Of a DNA stretch of 15,155 nucleotides, positions 5,531 to 12,193 are shown piece by piece. Position 1 is the first letter of the stretch. Each line of letters begins with the position of its first letter. The stretch covers positions 1 to 15,155 of the forward strand of contig DATLBA010000037.1 in the NCBI GenBank assembly GCA_035527275.1, written 5' to 3'. The position numbers and the translations under genes are program-made. The stretch comes from DATLBA01 sp035527275. GTDB taxonomy: Bacteria > Planctomycetota > Phycisphaerae > FEN-1346. Below the pieces are notes generated by a model. It was not told where the DNA came from, searched no databases, and saw nothing but the letters and a program-made list of their open reading frames with translations.

Positions 5531-6625
5531 ATGACGCGCTCGAGCCAAACGGATCGCCTGTCGCCCGCCGAGGCCCTGCGCCTCCTGGAAGAGGGGGACC
5601 TGCTGGAGTTGGCCGAGGCGGCCGACCGTGCCTGCCGCCGCCTTCATCCCGAGCCATACCGCACCTACGCCATCGACCGCAACATCAACTTCACGAACGT
5701 CTGCGCCTGCCGGTGCCTTTTCTGCGCCTTCTGGCGAAGCCCCGACGATCCGGAGGCCTACGTTCTGGATGACGGCACGCTGTCGGCCAAGATTGCCGAG
5801 GCGGTGGAACTGGGCGCGACCCATATCCTGATGCAGGGCGGTATCCATCCGGGACTCGGGCTGGCGTATTATGAGGACCTGCTTCGGCGGATTCGGCGGC
5901 GGTTCAGCGTGTCGCTGCACTGCTTTAGCCCGCCGGAGGTGTGCGCCCTGGCGCGGCGCGAGGGCGTGGCGGTGCGTGGCGTGCTCGAGCGGCTCCGCGC
6001 GGCGGGGCTCGACAGTCTGCCCGGCGGCGGGGCGGAAATCCTCGTCGATCGTGTCCGCCGCATCATCAGCCCGCGAAAGTGCTCCGCGCGCGAGTGGCTC
6101 GATTGCATGCGCGCCGCCCACGCGCTGGGCATGCCGACGACGGCCACGATGGTGTTCGGCCACGTCGAACGAAAAGCCGAGCGCATCGAGCACCTTCGCA
6201 GAGTCCGCGACCTCCAGGATGAGAGTCTGGCCGGAAAATGCCACGGCCGGGCCGGCGGCTTCACGGCGTTCATCGCGTGGCCGTTTCAGGCGCCGAACAC
6301 GGCGCTGGCGCGCTCGGGCGCGCTGGGGGACGACTGGCGGCCCGTGACCGGCGCCGAATACTTGCGGATGATTGCCGTCGCGAGGCTCTTTTTGGACAAC
6401 ATCCCGAACCTTCAGGTTTCCTGGGTGACGATGGGGCCGAAGATCGGCCAGGCGGCCCTTGCCTTCGGCGCCAACGACCTCGGCTCGACGATGATCGAGG
6501 AAAACGTCGTGGCGGCCGCAGGGTGTGTCCACCGGGCGTCGCCGGAAAGCCTGGCGCGGCTGATTCGGGCGGCCGGCTTCCAGCCCCGCCGGCGAGATTG
6601 TTACTATGGAATCGCCGGCGTTTAG
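5531..6625 (+). CDS. mqnC: Cyclic dehypoxanthinyl futalosine synthase MqnC (radical SAM)
   Basis: MqnC is a radical SAM enzyme that cyclises dehypoxanthine futalosine in menaquinone synthesis. The 364-residue length fits the family. Visible motifs are DRNINFTNVC at 49-58, the iron-sulfur ligands C58, C62 and C65 (CxxxCxxC), MQGGIHPGLGLAYYEDLL, SLHCFSPPEV, AGLDSLPGGGAEILVDRVR, GHVERKAERIEHL, GGFTAFIAWPFQAPNT, NLQVSWVTMGPKIGQAAL and GANDLGSTMIEENVV. These match MqnC rather than its relative MqnE; the DRNIN-TNVC and GANDLGS strings are especially telling. The start at 5531 lies in an ATG-rich junction (ATGAGATGATGAGATG) with only weak ribosome binding character, so translation is probably coupled to mqnA, which ends 9 bases earlier. 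Each turnover releases 5'-deoxyadenosine, which is relevant to the phosphorylase two genes downstream. Confidence 0.93.
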   Translation: MTRSSQTDRLSPAEALRLLEEGDLLELAEAADRACRRLHPEPYRTYAIDRNINFTNVCACRCLFCAFWRSPDDPEAYVLDDGTLSAKIAEAVELGATHILMQGGIHPGLGLAYYEDLLRRIRRRFSVSLHCFSPPEVCALARREGVAVRGVLERLRAAGLDSLPGGGAEILVDRVRRIISPRKCSAREWLDCMRAAHALGMPTTATMVFGHVERKAERIEHLRRVRDLQDESLAGKCHGRAGGFTAFIAWPFQAPNTALARSGALGDDWRPVTGAEYLRMIAVARLFLDNIPNLQVSWVTMGPKIGQAALAFGANDLGSTMIEENVVAAAGCVHRASPESLARLIRAAGFQPRRRDCYYGIAGV

Positions 6626-6663
6626 CCGATAAGAAAGACAGAGGGGAAAATGTAGGTCCGCCG

Positions 6664-7368
6664 ATGCCGGACATTGAGCCGATTATCAAAATCGCGCGGG
6701 ACGTGCTGGTCGGCCGCTCGCCGCTCGGGCGCGAGGACACCTTTCTACTCGACCATTCGCTGCGGGTGATGCGCGTGGCGGAGCGGCTGTCGAGGGCCAA
6801 GGATGTCGCCTCGCAGCGTATCGACCGGTTTGCGCTCATGGTGGCGGCGCTGTTTCATCAGGCGGCGACGGTGCGCCTGGACGAGGAGCGGCGGACCTCT
6901 CGCCTTTACGCCGCCGCTACCATGAGCGCCGAGGACATCAAACAGTACAGCGCGGAACTGGCCGGCGACCGCCTTCGCGGGCGACTGCCCGGGCGACAAC
7001 TCGGACTGGTCCAGGAGATTATCCGCCGCGTCCACGACGCCGCGGCCGACCTTCCCGAAGCGAAGATTCTTTCCGACGCCGACAGCCTCGACGACATCGG
7101 CGCCCTGGGCGTGTGGCGGGACCTGCGGCGGGCTTGTCTCGAAGGTCGCGCCATCGACGAAGCCGTCCGCGCCTGGTGGCAGCGCGAGCAGTATGGTTAC
7201 TGGGAGGCCCGCCTGCGCGACGTGTTCAACCTGGAAACCTCGCGGAAGTTGGCCGAGGCGCGCCTGGCCGGCGCGCGCGCTTTCATGGACCAATTGGCTC
7301 ACGAGCGCGACGGCGCCGACATTCCCGCCGACCCACGAAGCGCCGCGCCGGAGGAGAAGGCCTCGTGA
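6664..7368 (+). CDS. HD-superfamily protein with substituted HD motif, in mqn operon
   Basis: A 234-residue helical protein of HD phosphohydrolase type. The first ligand His is H31 (DHSLRVMRVAERL). The usual His-Asp pair reads H65-Q66 (AALFHQAA) instead of HD, and the distal acidic motif DADSLDDIGALGVWRDLR holds D138. The C-terminal helix ETSRKLAEARLAGARAFMDQL is typical of YedJ-like HD proteins. Losing the doublet Asp should weaken metal binding, so the protein may be a pseudoenzyme or use another ligand. ATG 6664 is the only start in frame; GAGGGG lies too far upstream (6641-6646) and serves a start-stop ATGTAG at 6650 instead. Its stop overlaps the GTG of the next gene by four bases (GTGA), so the two are translationally coupled. 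The fold is well supported; the activity is not known. Confidence 0.8.
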   Translation: MPDIEPIIKIARDVLVGRSPLGREDTFLLDHSLRVMRVAERLSRAKDVASQRIDRFALMVAALFHQAATVRLDEERRTSRLYAAATMSAEDIKQYSAELAGDRLRGRLPGRQLGLVQEIIRRVHDAAADLPEAKILSDADSLDDIGALGVWRDLRRACLEGRAIDEAVRAWWQREQYGYWEARLRDVFNLETSRKLAEARLAGARAFMDQLAHERDGADIPADPRSAAPEEKAS

Positions 7369-8243
7369 CCGCGCCCCGGCCGGCCATCGTTCTCGGCAGC
7401 GGCGCCTGGCACGTCCTGGCCGACCGCTCTCGGATTGAACTCGGCGACGGCGGGGCGGTGAAAACGCCCTTCGGACCGTCGTGTCCCGTCTTCGACGCGC
7501 GCCTGCCCGGCGGGAGGGATGTCCTTCTGCTTGCGCGTCACGGCGAGCAGGGCTACGAGGTCGGCGCCTGGGACATCAACTATCGCGCAAACCTCTGGGC
7601 TCTGAAGACCAGAGGGGCCGATTGCATCTTTGCGACGAGCGCCTGCGGCGGGATCGACCCCGACATTTCGGTCGGAACCTTCGTTGTGCCACACGACATC
7701 CTCGACCGGACGACGGGCCGCGCGAAGACGTTCTTCGGGGGGACCGGCCTGGGTGTTCTTCGGCACGCCGAGCCGTTCTGCCCTGTGCTTCGCCGGGCGC
7801 TGGCCGATGGGCTTGCGGCGGCGGCTGTGCCGCACCGCTCAGGCAGCGTGTATGTTTGCACGGACGGCCCGCGTCTGGAAACGCCGGCCGAGGTTCGCCT
7901 CTTCGCCTCCTGGGGCGCCTCGCTCGTCGGGATGACGCTGGCGCCGGAGTTCGCCCTGGCAAGGGAACTCGAACTCTGCTATGCGCCGCTTTGCTGGGTG
8001 GTGAATCCCGCGGAGGGCATCAAAGACCGTCCCCATCGGCCGGACGTTCTCTTTGAGGGGATGGCGACGGACGAGGAGTTGGCCGAAGGGGACAAGGCGG
8101 CCGAGCGGCTGCCGGAGATCCTCGCCGCGGCGCTGGCGCGCATCTCGCCGGACCGCCCCTGCCATTGCCGCCGCGCAATGGAGCGCTACCGAAAGGGGGG
8201 ACGCATCGGCGACGACTTCCGGACGTGGATCACTCCGCCCTAG
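7365..8243 (+). CDS. MTAP/PNP-family nucleoside phosphorylase (mtnP-like), in mqn operon
   Basis: A 292-residue protein starting at GTG 7365, with GAGGAG 8 bases upstream. It has the trimeric MTAP/PNP plan. Phosphate-site elements are GSG at 11-13, RHG at 58-60 and NYRANLWALK at 72-81. TSACGGI at 91-97, VGTFVVPHDILDRTTGR, AEPFCP at 135-140, TDGPRLETPAEVRL and WGASLVGMT at 183-191 follow. At the base-recognition position, where human MTAP has the Asp residues of TDYD, this protein has VVNPAEG with N214. Asn there is typical of enzymes that bind 6-oxopurines (inosine PNP, methylthioinosine phosphorylase). The His after RHG in human MTAP (RHGRQH) is Gly here. The usual label would be S-methyl-5'-thioadenosine phosphorylase, but the Asn and the operon argue for another substrate such as 5'-deoxyinosine, methylthioinosine or futalosine. 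That is inference. Its last 14 bases overlap the convergent gene at 8230. Confidence 0.85.
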   Translation: MTAPRPAIVLGSGAWHVLADRSRIELGDGGAVKTPFGPSCPVFDARLPGGRDVLLLARHGEQGYEVGAWDINYRANLWALKTRGADCIFATSACGGIDPDISVGTFVVPHDILDRTTGRAKTFFGGTGLGVLRHAEPFCPVLRRALADGLAAAAVPHRSGSVYVCTDGPRLETPAEVRLFASWGASLVGMTLAPEFALARELELCYAPLCWVVNPAEGIKDRPHRPDVLFEGMATDEELAEGDKAAERLPEILAAALARISPDRPCHCRRAMERYRKGGRIGDDFRTWITPP

Positions 8244-8628
8244 AGCCTTTCGGTGCGTCTTGTCCGGTTTCGGGCGCGGCTTCCTGGGATGGGGGTGCTT
8301 CCGGAGGTCCCCCCTGCTGCTCCGAAGAGGTCCCTTCGGCGGGGCCGGCTCCGGCCGGCGCGCCGATGCCCTTTTTGGCCCGCACGGCGGCCAGGATGAG
8401 ACAATAGATGGCCAGGAGGCCGCCGCCGACCAGGCCGATGCCATTGGCAATAAGATAACTCATGTGGCCGGTTTCGCGCGCTTCCCGGCCCGCTTCGCCA
8501 AGGAGGTCCGTGCCGCACCAAATCGCGATGGCCACGAGGACAATCGCGAAGATCATCAGCATCCCGGGACCGTGTGGCTCTTTTCTGGGGCGCTGCGTAG
8601 CGCTACGGGATTCCGGTTCGCCTACCAT
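8230..8628 (-). CDS. Small two-helix membrane protein, unknown function
   Basis: A 132-residue protein. ATG 8628 has AAGGAG exactly 6 bases upstream, the best ribosome binding site in the window. Residues about 23-43 (MLMIFAIVLVAIAIWCGTDLL) and 56-83 (MSYLIANGIGLVGGGLLAIYCLILAAV) are membrane helices joined by a short charged loop. The tail from about residue 84 is basic at first (RAKKG) and then rich in Pro, Ala, Gly and Glu, likely disordered in the cytoplasm. I do not recognise a family. It has its own promoter whose -35 box overlaps the stop codon of the DUF192 gene upstream, and its 3' end overlaps the phosphorylase gene tail to tail. Confidence 0.75.
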   Translation of the reverse strand: MVGEPESRSATQRPRKEPHGPGMLMIFAIVLVAIAIWCGTDLLGEAGREARETGHMSYLIANGIGLVGGGLLAIYCLILAAVRAKKGIGAPAGAGPAEGTSSEQQGGPPEAPPSQEAAPETGQDAPKGSRAE

Positions 8629-8682
8629 GACATGCTCCTTTCGGACTGGCTCTCCGAGACAGGGTGCTGAAGACTTTCCGGC

Positions 8683-8711
8683 ATCTTACCCGATGCGCGC
8701 GGCGGCTTCAA
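8683..8711 (-). promoter_or_regulatory. Sigma70-type promoter of the small membrane protein
   Basis: On the minus strand TTGAAG (8711-8706) and TAAGAT (8688-8683) stand 17 bases apart. Transcription would begin near 8676, about 48 bases before the ATG at 8628. The -35 box covers the stop codon of the DUF192 gene (8708-8710). Confidence 0.55.
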
Positions 8712-9259
8712 GGGTGCGGCGGCTGGGTGCTTGCCGCCACGTCCTCGGGGATTTCGACCGTCTCGCCGACCTTGATACCGTGCACCTCGAACCACCCGGC
8801 CGGCACTTCGAGGGCAAAGCAATAGGGTTCACGGCTCCAGACCGACTCGCGGTTGTGCGCCTTCATGTGTTCAATCTGCATAATCGTTCCGTCCGCCCGG
8901 ATGTATGCAAGGTCCAGATCCACGTAACAGTTTGCCATCCAGAAGGGCGTGTCCGTCTCGCGCGGAAAGACAAAGAGCATCGCTTCGTCGGGGCCGAGGC
9001 GCCGGCGGAACATCATGCCCCTTTTGCGTTCGGGTTCCTGGTCCGCCACTTCGACCACGAGCAAGAGGTCGCCCACGCGAATCGTCGCGGTCGGGAGGTG
9101 CTGGGGACGACCGTTGGGCTCGGGAGCGGGCGGCGCAGTGTCGCTGCACCGCAGCGCCGCCGCAGCGCCCAGTGCCGCAAGAAGCAAGGCGCCGGACCAC
9201 CCGAAGGTCTTGAGTCTCGTCGCAGCGCTAATCGGTTGTACGGAAGTTTCTCGGATCAT
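8708..9259 (-). CDS. DUF192 family protein, exported or membrane-anchored
   Basis: A 183-residue protein. A hydrophobic segment at about 20-36 (WSGALLLAALGAAAALR) followed by CSDTAPP looks like a signal or anchor; the Cys is preceded by Arg, so it is not a good lipobox. The DUF192 domain (about 58-170) is clear: RKRGMMFRRRLGPDEAMLFVFPRETDTPFWM, then NCYVDLDLAYIRADGTI, the MQIEHM strand and CFALEVPAGWFEVHGIKVGETV. The family forms a small beta-barrel-like domain of unknown function, common in bacteria and archaea. The start at 9259 lies inside the end of maf (32-base overlap) and has only a weak AGG upstream. Coupling to maf is likely. Confidence 0.85.
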   Translation of the reverse strand: MIRETSVQPISAATRLKTFGWSGALLLAALGAAAALRCSDTAPPAPEPNGRPQHLPTATIRVGDLLLVVEVADQEPERKRGMMFRRRLGPDEAMLFVFPRETDTPFWMANCYVDLDLAYIRADGTIMQIEHMKAHNRESVWSREPYCFALEVPAGWFEVHGIKVGETVEIPEDVAASTQPPHP

Positions 9260-9968
9260 AACCTGCCGCCTTCAACATTTGTTCCAGCGTCGCCATCGGG
9301 AGGCCGACGACGTTCGTGAAACTTCCCTCGATGCTTTCGACATACCGGTCGCCGGTTTCCTGGAGGGCATAAGCGCCGGCCTTTCCCATGGCTTCCCCGC
9401 CGCCGACGTAGGCGTCGATTTCCTCGTCGCTCATTCGGCGCATTCGGACCGTCGTGGCCGCATGGGCCAGCAGCCGCCGTCCCGTCGCCGGCTCCACCAG
9501 CGCCAGGCCCGTCAGCACGCGGTGCACGGATCCGGACAGGAGCGCCAGGATGCGCCGGGCATCGTCCTCGTCTCTGGGTTTTCCGATGATTTGCCCTCCG
9601 AGTTCGACGGCGGTGTCGGCGCCCAGGACCAGCCCGCCGGTGAGCCGATGCGTTTCGATGGCGGCCATGGCCTTCAGATAAGCCAGGCTTTCGACGTAGG
9701 CGGCCGCCGTCGGAGCGTCGCGGATTGCGTCGTCCTCGATCGTCCCGGCGCCGTCCGATGGGCCTTTTGGCCGGGGCGGTTTGACCTCGAAGCGGTAACC
9801 GGCTTGGCGAAGCAACCGGCGACGGCGAGGCGACGCCGACGCCAGGATTAGGCGGGGTCGGCCCAATGCGGAATTTGGAACTCGGACGGTGGAAGACCCG
9901 AGTGGTCGGGTGCAATGAACGGCGTCTCGCTCGCGCCCGGAGCCATTGTGGTGTTCTTGTTTCCGCAT
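9228..9968 (-). CDS. maf: Maf-family nucleoside triphosphate pyrophosphatase
   Basis: Maf proteins hydrolyse non-canonical or pyrimidine nucleotides (dTTP/UTP or 7-methyl-GTP) to monophosphate and pyrophosphate in the cytoplasm. Motifs in order are LILASASPRRRRLL, LVLGADTAVELGGQIIGKP with the catalytic Asp, ILALLSGSVHRVLTGLALV, RMRRMSDEEIDAYV, and GKAGAYALQETGDRYVESIEGSFTNVVGLPM. These identify the family firmly; the dTTP/UTP (YhdE-like) subtype seems likelier but is not proven. ATG 9968 has AGAGGG 4 bases upstream but adds about 34 residues that Maf proteins normally lack, in DNA of intergenic character. TTG 9866 would start right at the conserved domain, so the start is uncertain. Between the SASPRR motif and GADT it has a longer linker (PKGPSDGAGTIEDDAI) than usual. 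Confidence 0.88.
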   Translation of the reverse strand: MRKQEHHNGSGRERDAVHCTRPLGSSTVRVPNSALGRPRLILASASPRRRRLLRQAGYRFEVKPPRPKGPSDGAGTIEDDAIRDAPTAAAYVESLAYLKAMAAIETHRLTGGLVLGADTAVELGGQIIGKPRDEDDARRILALLSGSVHRVLTGLALVEPATGRRLLAHAATTVRMRRMSDEEIDAYVGGGEAMGKAGAYALQETGDRYVESIEGSFTNVVGLPMATLEQMLKAAGYDPRNFRTTD

Positions 9969-9996
9969 TCGGCCCTCTGCCTGTCCGTTCTCCGCG

Positions 9997-10014
9997 GTCC
10001 CGGCGCGCCGGGAC
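9997..10014. repeat. 18-base perfect palindrome GTCCCGGCG|CGCCGGGAC
   Basis: Positions 9997-10005 are the exact reverse complement of 10006-10014. Weaker pairing can extend outward (GTTC...GAAC). It lies between the oxidoreductase stop (10056) and the Maf start, with no T-run on either side, so it is a possible attenuator or protein-binding site rather than a classical terminator. Its first 13 bases recur exactly at 658-670. Confidence 0.5.
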
Positions 10015-10055
10015 GGAAGAACGAATAGGATGCCGCCCTGACAGGCCGCACTCCT

Positions 10056-11474
10056 CTAGGGCCGGCTCACTTCGAGCCACAGGGACTCGCCGTCCCACTG
10101 GATCACCAGGCTGGTGCTACAGGCCCGGCATCGAATCTGGGAGCCGGCGGGGGCACCGCAGCGGATTACCAGTTCGGCGGCGCAGATGGGGCAGTGTCGC
10201 GCGAAGGTCTGCGGGGTGCGTGCGGCGTCGCCGGGTGCGGCCTCGGCCGGTTCAATCGCTGTTTCGACCTCCTCGCGGGCGGCGCCCTCGGCCACGAGGC
10301 GGTCCAGTTCGGGGACCGATTCGCCCGTTCCGAGGATCGTGGCGCCGACCAGCCGCCCCCTTTCAAAGACCAGCCGCCGATACGTGTCCGGCGGGCCTTG
10401 AAGTTGCACGGCCTCTCTTCCTTCGCCTTCCGGGAGATGGCCGGCCCCGATGACGGCTATCTCCCGGCCGAACACGTTTGTGCGCATCCGGACGGCTCCG
10501 GGCCGTGTCGGCGTGGTCTGATCGAGCATGCCGGCGGCAGCCTGGCCTCCCTGGGTCCAGGCTCGCTGCCAGCAGAACGGCGTCCTGTTGTCGTCCGGTT
10601 CCGTAGAAGCGTCTGCGAATCCGGGCACATCGGTCGGTTCGGCGACGTCCCCTGCGGCGAAGACGTCCGGGTCGCTGGTTCTGAGCGAGGAGTCCACGCA
10701 GACGCCCCGGCGCAGGTCGATGCCGGAGCCCTTGAGCGCGTCGGTGGCCGGTCGGCGTCGGCTGCCCGTTGCGACCAACTCGGCCCCGAGGAGTTTGCCG
10801 TCCGCGGTTTCCACGCCGATGCACGAGCCGCCGGTCCCGATAATGGCCCTGGCATCGGCGTTTCGGCGCAGCGCAATGCCGGCGTCTTCCATCATGGCTT
10901 CGACACACTGGGACGCCGCTTCGTCGAGCATCTCGGGCCAGTACCGGTCACCGCTGATCAGTTGCGTGACGCCGACGCCGCGGCCGGCGAGGCTCTCGGC
11001 CAATTTCAGCCCGACGAGCCCTGCCTCCAGCACGGCCGCGCGGCGCACCTGGTCCAGGGCGCGCCGGACCGCGACGGCCCCTCGGAGGGTGTCGAATCGC
11101 ACCACCCCGTCCAGCGCAGCGCCGGGGATATCCAGCGGCACGGCGTCCGTGCCGGTTGCCACGAGTAGCCTGTCATACCGCACGCGCTCGCCCGAGGCGA
11201 AGACGACCTCGTGGGCGGCCGGGTCCACGGTAGTGATTCGCGTCATGAGGAACAGGTCGATCCGCTCCCGGCGATAAGTGTTGCGGCTCTGGAAGATGAG
11301 TTCCGTCAGGGTGAGGTTGCCTGCGAGAAAGTCACCCAGTTGGCGGCGCAGGTAGAACGGGTACCGCTCCTGGGTGAAGATGCTGATTCGGGCGGCGCTG
11401 TCGGCGCGGCGGAGGGCTTTGGCCGCGCGGAACCCCGCCGCCCCGTTGCCGATGATGACAAAGTGCCGGCTCAT
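10056..11474 (-). CDS. FAD/NAD(P)-dependent oxidoreductase with C-terminal zinc ribbon
   Basis: A 472-residue flavoprotein of the two-dinucleotide-binding-domain class, close in plan to rubredoxin reductases and the FAD half of NirB-type nitrite reductase. The FAD Rossmann motif is VIIGNGAAGFRAAKAL (6-21), followed by RYPFYLRRQLGDFLAG, the LLVATGTDAVPL strand at 103-114 and the second FAD contact VFAAGDVAE at 271-279. The NAD(P)-binding Rossmann reads AVLEAGLVGLKLAESL, with E150 where the first glycine of GxGxxG is expected. The last 46 residues carry C428-x2-C431 and C449-x2-C452 (plus C439), a zinc-ribbon or rubredoxin-like tail that may bind zinc, iron or a partner protein. The electron acceptor is unknown. 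No strong Shine-Dalgarno was seen (GGGTAACCATATG). It is preceded by the DUF2062 gene, 84 bases away on the same strand. Confidence 0.85.
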   Translation of the reverse strand: MSRHFVIIGNGAAGFRAAKALRRADSAARISIFTQERYPFYLRRQLGDFLAGNLTLTELIFQSRNTYRRERIDLFLMTRITTVDPAAHEVVFASGERVRYDRLLVATGTDAVPLDIPGAALDGVVRFDTLRGAVAVRRALDQVRRAAVLEAGLVGLKLAESLAGRGVGVTQLISGDRYWPEMLDEAASQCVEAMMEDAGIALRRNADARAIIGTGGSCIGVETADGKLLGAELVATGSRRRPATDALKGSGIDLRRGVCVDSSLRTSDPDVFAAGDVAEPTDVPGFADASTEPDDNRTPFCWQRAWTQGGQAAAGMLDQTTPTRPGAVRMRTNVFGREIAVIGAGHLPEGEGREAVQLQGPPDTYRRLVFERGRLVGATILGTGESVPELDRLVAEGAAREEVETAIEPAEAAPGDAARTPQTFARHCPICAAELVIRCGAPAGSQIRCRACSTSLVIQWDGESLWLEVSRP

Positions 11475-11558
11475 ATGGTTACCCGTTGCCGACGGCGGAT
11501 TGCGGATTGGCGAACGAGGGCTGAAAGCGCAAGGCGGCCGTTGGTGCGCCCGCCTCGT

Positions 11559-12092
11559 TCATTCCGCATCTTGCCCTTCGGCTTCCGCCCGTTGTTCGAG
11601 GTGCTTCCGGTGATGGCGGCGGTACACGGTGATCAGATAATACATGGTCCCGTAGCCCACCGCGCCGGTGACAATGCCGACGACGATGGAGCCGGTCCAA
11701 AGGGGTGCGGCCATGTCGATCATCAGGTGCCACCATTCGCCCACCCACTCGAACCAATCGGACTTGATGCGCATAAGATCGCGTAAGCGATGCTGGAACT
11801 CCGTCACGCCCGGCCCGCCGACAATGGCCCAACCAATCCAGTAGTTGAGGGAGTAGAGCGGCGCCATGGTCGCCGGGTTGGTGATCCACGCCATCGGGAC
11901 GCCCGCGATGCGGTTTGCCCGGAAGGTGGACGTGACGAGGACGATCAGAAGCATCTGGAAGCCGATTGTCGGTGTCATGGCGATGAAGACGCCGATGGCC
12001 GCCCCCAGGGCGATCCGGTGGGCCGAGTCGTCCAGATGCAACAGATGGACGAACCAACTGCGCGTTTTCCGCCACCCGGCGCGAAACGGCAA
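11559..12092 (-). CDS. DUF2062 membrane protein
   Basis: A 177-residue protein starting at TTG 12092, supported by GGAAAGG about 6 bases upstream; an ATG at 12108 is in another frame. It matches DUF2062: a short basic N-terminus, the helix-rich LGAAIGVFIAMTPTIGFQMLLIVLVTSTFRANRIAG, the strongly conserved PMAWITNPATMAPLYSLNYWIG, then an amphipathic loop rich in Trp and a final helix TGSIVVGIVTGAVGYGTMYYLITVYRRHHR. Three to four membrane passes are likely. The family has no agreed function; it often occurs beside cell-envelope glycosyltransferase genes, as here. Confidence 0.85.
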   Translation of the reverse strand: MPFRAGWRKTRSWFVHLLHLDDSAHRIALGAAIGVFIAMTPTIGFQMLLIVLVTSTFRANRIAGVPMAWITNPATMAPLYSLNYWIGWAIVGGPGVTEFQHRLRDLMRIKSDWFEWVGEWWHLMIDMAAPLWTGSIVVGIVTGAVGYGTMYYLITVYRRHHRKHLEQRAEAEGQDAE

Positions 12093-12141
12093 AGCGATGC
12101 CTTTCCATTGACTTGAGGTCCGAGACGTCGGATTTAAGGCT

Positions 12142-12185
12142 TCAAATTTGAGATTTCAGATTCGCCCCGGCCTCCCGCCTGCGGG
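12142..12185. other. AT-rich stretch and hairpin between the GT9 and DUF2062 genes
   Basis: The 101-base gap holds the palindrome TCAAATTTGA (12142-12151) and CCCGC-ct-GCGGG (12174-12185). The AT-rich part is unlike the rest of the window and may hold a promoter for the DUF2062 gene, but no convincing -35/-10 pair was found. The GC hairpin follows the GT9 stop on the minus strand and lacks a T-run. Confidence 0.3.
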
Positions 12186-12193
12186 CCGAAGTC

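Noticed and set aside
4838..6532. 564-codon minus-strand open frame opposite mqnA and mqnC
   Set aside because: The plus strand encodes clear MqnA and MqnC with all motifs. The antisense product is Arg/His-rich without family features, as expected of antisense frames in GC-rich genes.
11494..11518. Short direct repeat GCGGATT-GCGGATT near the oxidoreductase start
   Set aside because: Only two 7-base units were seen, too short to call a repeat element, and no CRISPR-like spacing is present.
11479..12108. ATG-started minus-strand frame overlapping DUF2062
   Set aside because: It is in a different frame, Arg/His-rich and without membrane helices, whereas the TTG-started frame gives a clear DUF2062 protein.
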